A DNA stretch of 64,000 nt from assembly GCA_963800275.1 (NCBI GenBank), contig CAWDAI010000002.1:461559-525558 (forward strand). The letters run 5' to 3'. The DNA comes from JAFMJV01 sp963800275. GTDB taxonomy: Bacteria > Chloroflexota > Limnocylindria > Limnocylindrales > CSP1-4. The position numbers and the translations under genes are program-made. The notes beneath the pieces were generated by a model, which was not told the DNA's origin, did not search any database, and worked only from the letters and a program-made list of their open reading frames with translations. Each line of letters starts with the position of its first letter. Position 1 is the first letter of the stretch. This document shows, in pieces, positions 8,077-16,938 of this stretch.

Positions 8077-8964
8077 ATGACCACGTCCTCCACCGCCACC
8101 GCCATCACGGCCGACGAGCTGGCCCGGCTCGAGGACATGGCTCGGCAGATTCGCGTGGCCGTGATCCGCACGGTCCGGGAGCGCAAGGTCGGCCACGTCG
8201 GCGGACCCCTCTCGGCGGCGGAGATCCTCGCTGCGCTCTACGGACGGATCCTGCGCCTCCGCCCGCAGGAGCCGGACTGGCCCGAGCGCGACCGCTTCAT
8301 CCTCTCGAAGGGCCACTCCTCGCTGGGACAGTACGCCGCCATGGCGCTGGCCGGCTACTTCGACCTTGAAGAGCTGTTCACCTTCAACAAGAAGGGCTCG
8401 CGACTGCAGGGCCATCCGGACATGAACAAGCTGCCCGGCATCGACATCTCCACCGGCTCGCTGGGCATGGGCCTCTCCGCGGGGCTGGGCATGGCCCTCG
8501 CCGGACGCACCCTCGGGCAGGACTTCCGCACGTACGTGCTGATGGGCGATGGCGAGGCCCAGGAGGGGCAGATCTGGGAGGCTGCTCACGTGGCCCCACG
8601 CTACGGCGTCGACACGCTCATCGGCATCGTCGATCACAACCGCTTCCAGCAGTTCGGCTGGCGCGGTGCGACCGCCGAGGACCGCCTGCCGCCGGAGGAG
8701 CCCGGCGCACTCGCCGCCCGCTTCGCGGCCTTCGGCTGGCGGGTGCTGGAGATGGACGGCAATGACATGCAGGACGTCGTCCGTGTGCTCGAAGCCGCAG
8801 GCGAGCCGACCGGCCTGCCGACCGCGGTCATCGCCCACACCCTCAAGGGCTTCGGCGTCAGCTACATGGCCGGCAACTACAAGTGGCACATGGGTGTGCC
8901 CACCGACGAGGAGTTCGCCATCGCCATGCGTGAGCTCGGCGAGGACGACGGAGGCGTGGCATGA
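8077..8964 (+). CDS. transketolase, N-terminal (thiamine diphosphate-binding) subunit
   Basis: 295 residues covering only the pyrophosphate-binding half of transketolase. Visible motifs are GHVGGPLSAAEILAALYG near the N-terminus, SKGHSS, the GSLGMGLS segment and the ThDP/Mg motif starting GDGEAQEGQIWEA and ending in HNRFQ. With the C-terminal subunit encoded next (4-bp overlap) it should form a split transketolase moving two-carbon units between sugar phosphates. It could also be a ThDP enzyme specialised for a pathway sugar, given its place in a catabolic operon. The annotated ATG lies 4 bp after the cupin stop. Confidence 0.93.
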   Translation: MTTSSTATAITADELARLEDMARQIRVAVIRTVRERKVGHVGGPLSAAEILAALYGRILRLRPQEPDWPERDRFILSKGHSSLGQYAAMALAGYFDLEELFTFNKKGSRLQGHPDMNKLPGIDISTGSLGMGLSAGLGMALAGRTLGQDFRTYVLMGDGEAQEGQIWEAAHVAPRYGVDTLIGIVDHNRFQQFGWRGATAEDRLPPEEPGALAARFAAFGWRVLEMDGNDMQDVVRVLEAAGEPTGLPTAVIAHTLKGFGVSYMAGNYKWHMGVPTDEEFAIAMRELGEDDGGVA

Positions 8965-9926
8965 CCCTGCCGGAAGGGAAGCCCCTGCGCCTCGTCTTCG
9001 GCGAGACCGTGACCGAGCTGGCGGCCCGGGACCCTCGTATCGTCGTGCTCGACGGCGACCTGGGCAGCTCGACCCAGGCACGCCTCTTCGAGGACGCCTA
9101 TCCGGAGCGCTTCTTCCAGATGGGCATCGCCGAGCAGAACATGCTGGGTGTCGCGGCGGGCATGGCCGTCACCGGCCTGGTCCCCTTCATCAGCACCTTC
9201 GTGGCCTTCGCGCTGCACCGGCCACTGGACCAGATCCGCGTGCTCATCGCCCAGACCGGCGCCAACGTCAAGATCACCGCGGGCTACTGCGGGCTGTTCA
9301 CGGGCAAGGCCGGCAAGACACACCAGATCGTGGATGACATCTCGGTCGCCCGGGCCATGCCCGGCATGGTCGTGGTCTCGCCTGCCGACGAGGTCGAGAC
9401 GAAGGGCGTCATGGCCTGGGCGCTCGACTACGAGGGTCCGGTCTTCATCCGCCTGGTGCGGGACGTGACGCAAACCTTGTTCCAGCCGGGCCACAAGTTC
9501 CAGTTCGGCCGCGTCAAGGTCGTGCGCGAGGGTCGCGACATCACGCTTATCAGCACCGGCACCCAGACACCGCGCGTGATGGACGCGGCGGACATCCTGG
9601 CTGGTGTCGGGATCGAGGCCCACGTGGTGCACATGCCCACCATCAAGCCCATCGACGTGGCCGGGGTGGTGGAGGCGGCCGAGCGCACGGGGCGGGTGGT
9701 GACGGTCGAGGAGCACACCGTCATCGGCGGCCTCGGCGGCGCCGTGGCCGAGACGCTGAGCGAGCATCGCCCGACGCGTGTCGACCGCATCGGCCTGCAG
9801 GACCACTACACCGAGTCCGCGACCGACGAGGAGCTGCTGGACATGTACTGCCTTTCGGCGGAGCGTGTCGCGCAACGCGTCCAGCGGTTGCTGGTCAGCC
9901 CGGGGCCGGTGACTGCATGCGATTGA
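8961..9926 (+). CDS. transketolase, C-terminal (pyrimidine-binding) subunit
   Basis: 321 residues. It contains the ThDP pyrimidine domain with the conserved activating glutamate in FQMGIAEQNMLGVAAGMA, then the transketolase C-terminal domain (PTIKPIDVAGVVEAAERTGR, VTVEEHTVIGGLGGAVAE). ATG overlaps the stop of the N-terminal subunit (ATGA), so the two halves are probably made in equal amounts. Length and motifs are intact. About 115 bp separate it from the transporter genes. Confidence 0.94.
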   Translation: MTLPEGKPLRLVFGETVTELAARDPRIVVLDGDLGSSTQARLFEDAYPERFFQMGIAEQNMLGVAAGMAVTGLVPFISTFVAFALHRPLDQIRVLIAQTGANVKITAGYCGLFTGKAGKTHQIVDDISVARAMPGMVVVSPADEVETKGVMAWALDYEGPVFIRLVRDVTQTLFQPGHKFQFGRVKVVREGRDITLISTGTQTPRVMDAADILAGVGIEAHVVHMPTIKPIDVAGVVEAAERTGRVVTVEEHTVIGGLGGAVAETLSEHRPTRVDRIGLQDHYTESATDEELLDMYCLSAERVAQRVQRLLVSPGPVTACD

Positions 9927-9954
9927 GGGACGTGGAGGGTTAGCCCACATGACG

Positions 9955-9989
9955 CGACACCGGAGAGGGAGCTCCGGCGCCAGGTGTCG
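9955..9989 (+). other. potential hairpin between transketolase and transporter genes
   Basis: CGACACCGGAG (9955-9965) can pair with CTCCG (9972-9976) and GTGTCG (9984-9989), giving an interrupted stem. No U-tract follows. It may lower read-through or protect a processed end between metabolic and transport genes; it may also be chance in GC-rich DNA. Confidence 0.25.
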
Positions 9990-10040
9990 AACACCGCACG
10001 CGCCGCCGCCAGGCCCCCGGCGCCAGCCGGCTGACTGCTG

Positions 10041-10913
10041 ATGGAGTTCGTCGCACAGTCGATCGTCATCGGGTTGGTCGAACAGGCGCCGCTGGTGCTG
10101 GCGGCGATCGGCTTCGCGCTGATCTACCGCCTGACCGGCCTGATCAACGTGGCCTATGCGGAGACGCTGACCCTGGGGGCCTACTTCGCCATCTGGTTGA
10201 GCCAGATGTTCGGACTCGACTTCTACACGGTGCTGATCCCGACGGCCCTCCTGAGCGGGCTGCTGTCCGTGGCTACCTACCTGCTCATCTTCCGACCGGC
10301 ACATCGGCGCAACGTCGGCGGGCTGGAGATGATCATCATCTCGTTCGGCCTGTCGATCTTCCTGCGCCACGGGCTGCAGTTCATCTTCGGCTATCCCACC
10401 ATCTTCTTCGACGTGCCACCGCCGGACACCGTGTGGGTCCTGGGGGTGGGCGTCACGTCCTTCCGCCTGGTGGCCCTGCTGACGGTCGCGATCCTCGCCT
10501 TCCTGCTCTTCCTCTTCATCCAGAAGTCCCGCTATGGCCTGCAGGTCCGGGCGCTCGCGAGCGACGAGCAGCTGGCACGAGTGAGCGGCATCCGGCCCCT
10601 CTGGGTGACGATCATGATCTGGTTCCTGGCGGGGGTGGCCGGCGGCCTCGCGGGGGCCTTCCTCGGCGTCGGCTCATCGGTCGCCCCCCTGCTCGGCTGG
10701 CGCCAGTTCCTGTTCATCCTGCTGGTCGTGCTGGCCGGGGCGCGCTGGGGCATCGGCGGCGTCATCGCCGTAGGCGTGGCCGCCGGCGTCATCTACACCG
10801 CCATGTCGCTGACCTTCGACCAGATCCTGTACGCCCAGCTCGTCCTCATCGTCGGTTTCATCGTCCTGCTCAAGTGGCGGGGCCAACGCCTGACCGAGAA
10901 CGCGAAGGTGTGA
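10041..10913 (+). CDS. livH: branched-chain amino-acid-type ABC transporter permease (LivH-like)
   Basis: 290-residue inner-membrane protein with about eight hydrophobic helices. The N-terminal ALIYRLTGLINVAYAETLTLGAYF is a variant of the LivH signature (usually VNFAHGExxMLGAY). The HAAT-family segment near 175-185 (YGLQVRALASDEQLARVSGI) is the cytoplasmic loop that contacts the ATPases. It begins with a plain ATG and is followed 4 bp later by the LivM-like gene. The symbol is family-level only; the substrate is probably not an amino acid, since the operon is shared with carbohydrate and aromatic-type enzymes. Confidence 0.9.
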   Translation: MEFVAQSIVIGLVEQAPLVLAAIGFALIYRLTGLINVAYAETLTLGAYFAIWLSQMFGLDFYTVLIPTALLSGLLSVATYLLIFRPAHRRNVGGLEMIIISFGLSIFLRHGLQFIFGYPTIFFDVPPPDTVWVLGVGVTSFRLVALLTVAILAFLLFLFIQKSRYGLQVRALASDEQLARVSGIRPLWVTIMIWFLAGVAGGLAGAFLGVGSSVAPLLGWRQFLFILLVVLAGARWGIGGVIAVGVAAGVIYTAMSLTFDQILYAQLVLIVGFIVLLKWRGQRLTENAKV

Positions 10914-10917
10914 GGCC

Positions 10918-11865
10918 ATGATCGACTGGCTTGACGCCTTCCTCATCTCCGGCATCTTCGACGTCCTCATGATCACGGGCCTGGCCTTGCTGCTGCACCT
11001 GCAGCTGGGCCTGACCCGCATCGCCAACTTCGGCATCGTCGGCTTCTGGGGCCTGGGCATGTACGTCTTCGGCGTGCTCTACGTGCAGGTCGACTGGGCC
11101 TTCGGTGATCCCTGGCAGTTCCTCGTGTGCGCGGCCATCGCCACCGTCGTCGCCGGGCTCGCGGGAGTGCTCGTGGGCTGGCTCATCTCGGACCTCAACA
11201 TCGACGGCATGCTGGTGGTCACGCTCGGGTTCGCGACCGCCGTGCAGATCCTGGCCACCACCGAGGACGACCTGACCGGTGGCTCGCGCGGGCTTGGCGG
11301 GCTGCGCATCCCCTTCGACATCGGCAAGGTGAAGGAAGACGAGTTCGGCTGGATGGTGGCCCTCGCGCTCGTCGTCGGCGCCATCCTCTTCTACGTCTGG
11401 CGCGTCCATCGTTCGCCATACGGCCGACTGCTCATCGCGGTCGGTGGCAACGAAGCCCTGGCGCGCAGCCTGGGCAAGTCGACCTACCGCACCAAGCTCT
11501 GGCTGTTCGCGGTGACCTCCGGCGCGATGGGCCTGCTCGGTGCCATGTCCGCGGTCATGCTGCGCTACCTTGACGTCGGCACCATCGGTGTCGAGGTGAC
11601 GCTGGCCGCCATGGTCGGTCTCATCCTCGGAGGCAGCGCCCGCGTGTGGGGGGCGGTGGTGGGCGTCTTCCTGACCGTGGGCCTGTTCGACATCGTGGTC
11701 CAGCTGTACCTGCCCCTGCCGCGCGAGTGGTACACGCAGACCATCCCCGTGGCGCGTCAGGTCATCTTCGGGGCCACGCTCATCGTGGTGCTCATGTTCA
11801 GGCCGCTCGGCATCCTCGGCGAGATGCGTCGCGACAAGCTGATGGAGAAGACCCATGGCCAGTAG
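10918..11865 (+). CDS. livM: branched-chain amino-acid-type ABC transporter permease (LivM-like)
   Basis: 315-residue membrane permease partner. The LivM hallmark is present as LQLGLTRIANFGIVGFWGLGMY, and the coupling loop as YGRLLIAVGGNEALARSLGKSTYR. Multiple transmembrane helices are evident. The C-terminal FRPLGILGEMRRDKLMEK ends in the cytoplasm and its gene overlaps the LivG-type ATPase gene by 11 bp. It pairs with the preceding permease to form the translocation channel. Confidence 0.9.
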   Translation: MIDWLDAFLISGIFDVLMITGLALLLHLQLGLTRIANFGIVGFWGLGMYVFGVLYVQVDWAFGDPWQFLVCAAIATVVAGLAGVLVGWLISDLNIDGMLVVTLGFATAVQILATTEDDLTGGSRGLGGLRIPFDIGKVKEDEFGWMVALALVVGAILFYVWRVHRSPYGRLLIAVGGNEALARSLGKSTYRTKLWLFAVTSGAMGLLGAMSAVMLRYLDVGTIGVEVTLAAMVGLILGGSARVWGAVVGVFLTVGLFDIVVQLYLPLPREWYTQTIPVARQVIFGATLIVVLMFRPLGILGEMRRDKLMEKTHGQ

Positions 11866-12649
11866 CGCGCCGGTGGAGCCGGGCCTCCAGCGCCCGCGCC
11901 TCCACGTGCGGGGCGTGTCCAAGCAGTTCTCCGGGCGCACGGTCGTGGACGTCGCGGACCTCGTCCTGGGTGAGCATCCCATCGAGGGCTTGATCGGGCC
12001 CAACGGCGCGGGCAAGACCACGCTCATGCGCATGATCATGCACTCCATCCCCCTCGACAGCGGCAGCGTCGTCCTGCAGCCGGCCTCCGGACCGGAGGTC
12101 GTGCTCTCCGACCTGCCCACTGACCGCATGGCCCGGCACGGCGTGGTCAAGTCGAACCAGGTGATCATGGACTTCGATCGCCTCACCATCTGGGACTCGC
12201 TGATGTTGCCCGTCACCGCCGCGCGCTACGAACAGCCCACGCGCATCTTCAGCGAGCAGACCGTCTTCGGCGCGCATGAAGCCGAGATGCGTGCGTACCT
12301 CGCCGAGTTCGGTTTCGACGACCCCACCGCCTTCGCCCTGTCTGCGGGTGAGAAGAAGCTGCTCGACATCGTCCGTTGCCTGCTCCTGAAGCCGCGGTTC
12401 CTGCTGCTTGACGAGCCCACGGCCGGCCTGCCCGATGACCTGACCGGGAAGGTCATGGAGGTGGTGCGCTCGCTGGCCGGCCAGGGCACCTCGGTGGTCA
12501 TCGTCGAGCACGACCTCAACGTCATCTGGAACCTCTGTGATGGCGTCCACTTCATGGCCGAGGGCAACGTCGTCCTGAGCGGCGACCCGGACTCCATCCG
12601 GGAGCACCGCACGGTGGTCGAGAAGTACCTCGGAGCCGGCCATGTCTGA
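11855..12649 (+). CDS. livG: ABC transporter ATP-binding protein (LivG-like)
   Basis: 264-residue ATPase. Walker A is GPNGAGKTT, the signature motif is a variant LSAGEKKLLDI instead of LSGGQ, Walker B is FLLLDEPTAGL, and the H-loop is VIVEHDLNVIW. Its place after the two permeases and before a second ATPase is typical of LivHMGF clusters. The variant signature still keeps the serine and second glycine needed for ATP contact, so it should be active. It overlaps the next gene by 8 bp. Confidence 0.9.
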   Translation: MASSAPVEPGLQRPRLHVRGVSKQFSGRTVVDVADLVLGEHPIEGLIGPNGAGKTTLMRMIMHSIPLDSGSVVLQPASGPEVVLSDLPTDRMARHGVVKSNQVIMDFDRLTIWDSLMLPVTAARYEQPTRIFSEQTVFGAHEAEMRAYLAEFGFDDPTAFALSAGEKKLLDIVRCLLLKPRFLLLDEPTAGLPDDLTGKVMEVVRSLAGQGTSVVIVEHDLNVIWNLCDGVHFMAEGNVVLSGDPDSIREHRTVVEKYLGAGHV

Positions 12650-13358
12650 GCGGCAGGACCCGGGGATCATCGAGGTCAGCGGCCTCATGAGCGGCTACCA
12701 CGGCGTGACCGTGCTGAAGGGCCTCGACTTCACCGTGGGCAACGAGGTCTTCACCATCCTGGGCGCGAACGGCGCGGGCAAGACCACCCTCCTGGCCACG
12801 CTCGCGAGGCTGGTCCCGGTCACGGCCGGCACGATCCGCTACGCCGGCGAGGATGTCTCCCACCTGCGCCCGTATGAGACGGCGGCGCGGGGCATGGCCT
12901 ATGTGCCCCAGGAGCAGGGTGTCTTTCCCAACCTGACCGTGCTGGATAACCTGCGGGTCGGCGGCATGATCGGCACCCGGCCCCACGAGGAGCGGCTGGC
13001 GGAGGTCTTCGACATGTTCCCGGCCATCAAGGACCGCCAGAAGCAGCCGGCCGGCACCCTCAGCGGCGGCGAATCGCGCATGGTCGCCTGCGGCCGCGCG
13101 CTGATGCAGGACCCCAAGGTCCTGCTGCTCGATGAGCCGACGGCCGGACTCTCACCCCTGTATGTCGACTTGTTCATGAGCAAGGTCCGCGAGATGCACG
13201 TGCTACGTGGCGTGGCCATCGTGCTCGCGGAACAGAACGCGACCAAGGCCCTCGAGGTGGCGGATCGCGTGATGGTGCTTAGTCTGGGTGAGGCCCACCC
13301 GGTGGTGGACGCCTCGGAAGTGACGAGCCAGCAGCTGAAGGAGGGATACCGGATCTGA
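12642..13358 (+). CDS. livF: ABC transporter ATP-binding protein (LivF-like)
   Basis: 238-residue ATPase with Walker A GANGAGKTT, Q-loop YVPQEQGVFPNLTV (the PQ-x-x-x-FPxLTV form typical of LivF), signature LSGGESRMVA, Walker B VLLLDEPTAGLSP and H-loop-region LAEQNATKALE. In this family the H-loop histidine is often replaced by Gln as here. It forms the heterodimeric motor with the LivG-like protein. The binding-protein gene follows after 46 bp with its own strong ribosome binding site. Confidence 0.92.
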   Translation: MSERQDPGIIEVSGLMSGYHGVTVLKGLDFTVGNEVFTILGANGAGKTTLLATLARLVPVTAGTIRYAGEDVSHLRPYETAARGMAYVPQEQGVFPNLTVLDNLRVGGMIGTRPHEERLAEVFDMFPAIKDRQKQPAGTLSGGESRMVACGRALMQDPKVLLLDEPTAGLSPLYVDLFMSKVREMHVLRGVAIVLAEQNATKALEVADRVMVLSLGEAHPVVDASEVTSQQLKEGYRI

Positions 13359-13404
13359 CGACGCAAGTACCTGGTCAAGACCACAGCAGGAGGAGAGAAC
13401 GTCC

Positions 13405-14778
13405 ATGAAGGTCAGGAACACCCACAACGCACGCGTTGCCACGGCCATCGCCTCGGCAGCGCTCCTCGCGACCACGCTCGGCAGCAGCGCCGTCGTGGCC
13501 CAGGACGATGGAGCCTCGGGCGAACCGGTGGTGGTCTGCGAGCTCGCCTACTACACCGGCGAGTTCGCCTCATACGGACCATCGCTGACCAATGACGTGC
13601 GCTTCGCGGTCGAGGACGTCATCGATACCGACCCGCCCCTCGGCCGGCCCTGGGAGCTCATCTCCGAGGACATCGGAGACAGCTTCGAGGGCCAGGCAGC
13701 CAAGAAGTGCATCGAGCAGCACGGCGCGGAGATCCTGGTGAGCATCGCGCACCAGTACCGCACCTATCGCGATTACATGATGGAGACGTGGCAGGAGAAC
13801 GATAGCCCGCTCGGACCGTCGGTCCACGGCGGAGCCATCCCCGCCAACCTCGGCGGCAAGGCCGCCGAGCCGATCTTCCGCGCCCAGGGCATGGATGAGG
13901 CCCTGGGTACCTTCGGCAGCATCTATGCGGCCGACATCGGCGCCCAGAACGTGGTCATCTTCGCCACCGAGGTAGAGGGCTTCCAGCTCGCGGCCGATGC
14001 CAACGAGAAGGCAGCGGAAGTGCTCGGGCTCAACGTGGTCGGTCGGATCGACGCCCCTGCGGGGCAGGCCTCCTACCGTGCCGAAGCCCAGAAGATCGCC
14101 GACCTCGACCCGGACGCCGTGCTGATCCAGGCCGGTTCGGTCGAGTCGGCCACGCTCATCAAGGCCGCCGCGGAGGCCGGCCTGTCACTCAACTGGATCG
14201 GCGAGACCGGCTGGTCCGAGGCTGAGTTCATCGGCTCGCTCGGCTCCGATCCCATCACCACGCAGGAGGGCATCGGGTTCGCGACCTTCGCGCCCAACAC
14301 CACCACCCCGGCCTGGGAGTTCTTCCAGCCGGCCTGGGACGGTCAGACCGATTGCGCCAACGGCGTGTCCGAGTGCCCGCCCTACGATGCCTACAACCAG
14401 TACGCCTTCTCGACCTACGACCTGATGGTCCAGACGGCCCTCGCGGTCGAGGCCGCGGGCTCCTACAAGGCCAGCGACTGGGCCCCGGCCATGTTCGAGG
14501 TCGGCGATGCTCCCGGAGAGGTCTGCTACACGTATGCCGATTGCCTCGCGCTCATCCGTGAGGGCAAGGACATCGACTATGAGGGCGTGACCGGACCCGG
14601 GACCTACTCCGCTGGCGGCGTCAACGCCGTCACCCCCGCCTACATCGCCTTCAACGCCGACGGCTCGATGGCCGACCCGGTGCTCCTCGATGCCCAGAAG
14701 GGCCTCGAGATCCTCGAAGCCATCCAGACCGAGGCCGATTGCGACCCGGCCGAGCCGCCCAACGAGTGCACCTGGTAG
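13405..14778 (+). CDS. ABC transporter substrate-binding protein, type-1 periplasmic fold (LivK/Peripla_BP_6)
   Basis: 457 residues. A signal peptide (basic MKVRNTHNAR, then a hydrophobic core ending SAVVAQ) directs export. No lipobox cysteine follows, so it is probably not lipid-anchored in the usual way. The mature part starts with CELAYYTGEFASYGPSL, the usual first strand and ligand loop of leucine/amide-binding proteins, and contains two lobes typical of the family. AGGAGGAG stands about 10 bp before the ATG. As the last gene before the terminator it may be translated in excess over the channel genes. The ligand is unknown; branched amino acids, amides and aromatic acids are all precedents in the family. 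Confidence 0.9.
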   Translation: MKVRNTHNARVATAIASAALLATTLGSSAVVAQDDGASGEPVVVCELAYYTGEFASYGPSLTNDVRFAVEDVIDTDPPLGRPWELISEDIGDSFEGQAAKKCIEQHGAEILVSIAHQYRTYRDYMMETWQENDSPLGPSVHGGAIPANLGGKAAEPIFRAQGMDEALGTFGSIYAADIGAQNVVIFATEVEGFQLAADANEKAAEVLGLNVVGRIDAPAGQASYRAEAQKIADLDPDAVLIQAGSVESATLIKAAAEAGLSLNWIGETGWSEAEFIGSLGSDPITTQEGIGFATFAPNTTTPAWEFFQPAWDGQTDCANGVSECPPYDAYNQYAFSTYDLMVQTALAVEAAGSYKASDWAPAMFEVGDAPGEVCYTYADCLALIREGKDIDYEGVTGPGTYSAGGVNAVTPAYIAFNADGSMADPVLLDAQKGLEILEAIQTEADCDPAEPPNECTW

Positions 14779-14820
14779 TACGCACGCTGCCGGCCTGAAC
14801 CGGCCATAGCAGGCGTTCAC

Positions 14821-14854
14821 GAGAGCCCTCCCGTCCCTCGACGGGAGGGCTCTC
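14821..14854 (+). terminator. strong hairpin terminator after the liv-type operon
   Basis: GAGAGCCCTCCCGTC (14821-14835) pairs perfectly with GACGGGAGGGCTCTC (14840-14854) around a CCTC loop: a 15-bp stem. No T-tract follows, which is common for hairpin ends in GC-rich genomes. It separates the operon from the phosphoesterase gene. Confidence 0.75.
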
Positions 14855-14899
14855 GCATGCTCCGCCCCCGGCCGGCCCACGGTCCAGGCACGCGTGGTC

Positions 14900-14905
14900 G
14901 ATACT
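14900..14905 (+). promoter_or_regulatory. putative -10 element, leaderless start of the phosphoesterase gene
   Basis: GATACT lies 8 bp upstream of the ATG at 14914, where transcription would begin at or near the start codon. There is no Shine-Dalgarno with normal spacing. Confidence 0.35.
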
Positions 14906-14913
14906 GGGGTGGC

Positions 14914-15780
14914 ATGTTCGACGCTCGCCTCCCCCACCTTCACGACGACTGGACCGTGTGGGCCTTCAGCGATCCGCACGGGGTCACCTCCGGCCTGCGG
15001 CAGGCCCTGCGCGAGGCTGGGCTCATCGATGCGGCTGGCCACTGGAGTGCCGCACCCCGGACCGCGCTCGTGGGCTGCGGCGACTACATCGACCGCGGCG
15101 GCGACACCCCCGGCACCGTGACCCTCCTGCGGCGCCTGCAGGCGGAAGCGGAAGCCGCTGGTGGTGCCGTCGTGCCGGCCCTGGGCAACCACGAATCGAT
15201 GCCCCTCATGGTCCGGGCAGGACGCACCGAGTGGCTCGAGACCTGGCTCGATTACGGCGGCCGGGAGACCGTGGCCGGCTTCGGCTGCAGCGAAGAGGAC
15301 GCGCACCGGCCGGAACGCGCCATCGCCTCGATCGAACGCTGCCAGCCGGGCCTGTTGGACTGGCTCGAAGCGCTGCCCCAGGGCGTTCGCTGGCGCGACG
15401 TCCTGTTCGTGCACGGCGGCCTTGCGCCCGACCATGGCCCGGCCGACCTGGGCGTCACGACCGAGGAGCATCTCTGGATCCGCGCCAGCTTCTTCGAGCG
15501 CCCCTGGGCCGAGCCCGCTTTCGAGCGCTACCGCCAGGCCGGCATCGAGCGCGTCGTCTTCGGCCACACGCCCCAGTGGCACGGGCCGACCTTCTACCAC
15601 GATGGCCGCTCCTGGGCCATCGACACCAATGCCGTGGGCAACAAGCACGCGCCAGCCGATGGCGACCAGCTGATGACACTCGTGGGCCTGGTCGGAAGCG
15701 GCACCTTCGAGGAGGCCACGATCGTCAGCGTGCCCACCGCCGGCGCGCCCGACGCCGGCGATCCGCGCCGCGGCCGTTAG
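14914..15780 (+). CDS. calcineurin-like metallophosphoesterase (PPP-type phosphatase)
   Basis: 288 residues with the ordered metal motifs of the superfamily: FSDPHG (instead of GDxHG, first Gly replaced by Ser), GDYIDRGG, GNHES, VHGG and GHTPQ. This order matches bacterial PPP-family serine/threonine or diadenosine tetraphosphate-type phosphatases. ATG 14914 is chosen because the upstream extension (MLRPRPAHGPG...) overlaps the terminator region and is not conserved-looking, and because a GATACT -10 lies 8 bp upstream. It is convergent with the deacetylase gene, the stops overlapping by 4 bp. Substrate unknown. Confidence 0.85.
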   Translation: MFDARLPHLHDDWTVWAFSDPHGVTSGLRQALREAGLIDAAGHWSAAPRTALVGCGDYIDRGGDTPGTVTLLRRLQAEAEAAGGAVVPALGNHESMPLMVRAGRTEWLETWLDYGGRETVAGFGCSEEDAHRPERAIASIERCQPGLLDWLEALPQGVRWRDVLFVHGGLAPDHGPADLGVTTEEHLWIRASFFERPWAEPAFERYRQAGIERVVFGHTPQWHGPTFYHDGRSWAIDTNAVGNKHAPADGDQLMTLVGLVGSGTFEEATIVSVPTAGAPDAGDPRRGR

Positions 15781-16938
15781 CAGCCGGCCTGCAGCTCCAG
15801 CGAACGCACCAGCGAGGCCCGGGCTCGCGCCAGGTTGCGCGCGACGATGATGTCCGGGTCTGGCGCGACGGTGTGGGGCGGGTCCACCAGCACCTCCGGC
15901 GGCGGCGCCTGACCATAGGCTTCGGCAGCCTCGGCCCAGCGCTCGCGCCAGCCCTGGGGCGTGGCGCCCTCCGCCGCCCGGTGCTGCTGGGCCAGCCACA
16001 CCAGGGCCCACGCCCGCGGCACCACCCGGTAGGCGTCATAGCCACCGCCCCCGGTCGCCAGCCAGCGTCCGTCAGCATGCTCGTGGGCCAGCTGGTCCAC
16101 GAGCGCCGCTGCGCGCCTGTAAACGGCGGTGGTCAGGCGCAGATGCGCCAGCGGGTCGAGCACGTGCGTGTCGCAACCGTGCTGCGAGACGATGAAGCTG
16201 GGCTTGAACATGTCCGCCAGCACCGGCAGCGTGAGCGCGACCACGGACCACCAGGCCTCGTCGCCGACGCCGTCATCAAGCGGTGCGTTGCAGGCGGTGC
16301 CGGCGGCGTGGGGCCCACCCGTCTCCTCGACCATGCCCGTGCCCGGGAAGAGGGAGCGACCCGAATTCGTGGACGGACACGGTGAGCACCAGCGGATCGT
16401 CCCAGAACATCGCCTGCACGCCGTCGCCGTGGTGGACGTCGAGATCGATGTACATGACGCGATGCCCGGCGTCGCGCGCCGCCGCCACGGCCAGGGCCAC
16501 GTCGTTGTACACACAGAAGCCGGATGCCCGTGCGGCCATGGCGTGGTGGAGCCCACCGGCGGGCGAGAAGGCGTGCCGCGCCCGGCCCGCCACGATCGCC
16601 TCCACCGCGGCGATCGAACCGCCGGCGATACGGGCAGAAGCCTCATGCATGTCGTGGAAGGCAGGTACGTCCACCGAGCCGATGCCCATGGCCGCGGGCT
16701 GCCAGGGATGGTCGGAGAAGGAGCGCACCTGCTCGATGTAGTAGCGCTCGTGCACCCGTGCGAGGACCTCGTCGGGCGCGACCTCTGGACGCAGCTCTCG
16801 TTCCACCCCCAGCGCCCGCAACAGGTCCACGCCCGGGCCGAAGCGCTTGGGCGTCAGGGGATGTCCGGGCCCGAAGTCGTACGCCTCCACCGCATCGCTC
16901 CAGACGAGGACCGGCGCCTCGGGCGGAGCGTCATTCAA
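15777..16938 (-). CDS. histone deacetylase/AcuC-family deacetylase, frameshifted
   Basis: Two overlapping frames together encode about 386 residues, the normal size of AcuC-type zinc deacetylases. The N-terminal part has VYNDVALAVAAARDAGHRV and YIDLDVHHGDGVQ (zinc Asp/His). The C-terminal part begins SGRSLFPGTGMVEETGG and has SQHGCDTH (zinc Asp) and GGGGYDAYRVVPRAW. Removing one T around 16364-16367, where GAATTCGGG replaces an expected GAATCGGGT, joins SVHE to SGRSLFPG cleanly. All catalytic residues are present once joined, so a sequencing error is more likely than decay. The start is uncertain: TTG 16938 overlaps the stop of the upstream gene by 8 bp and gives MNDAPPEAP; no better start is visible. 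Confidence 0.8.

Noticed and set aside
1..14778. Carbon monoxide dehydrogenase operon
   Set aside because: The large subunit lacks the AYxCSFR loop of CO dehydrogenase, and accessory cox genes are not seen.
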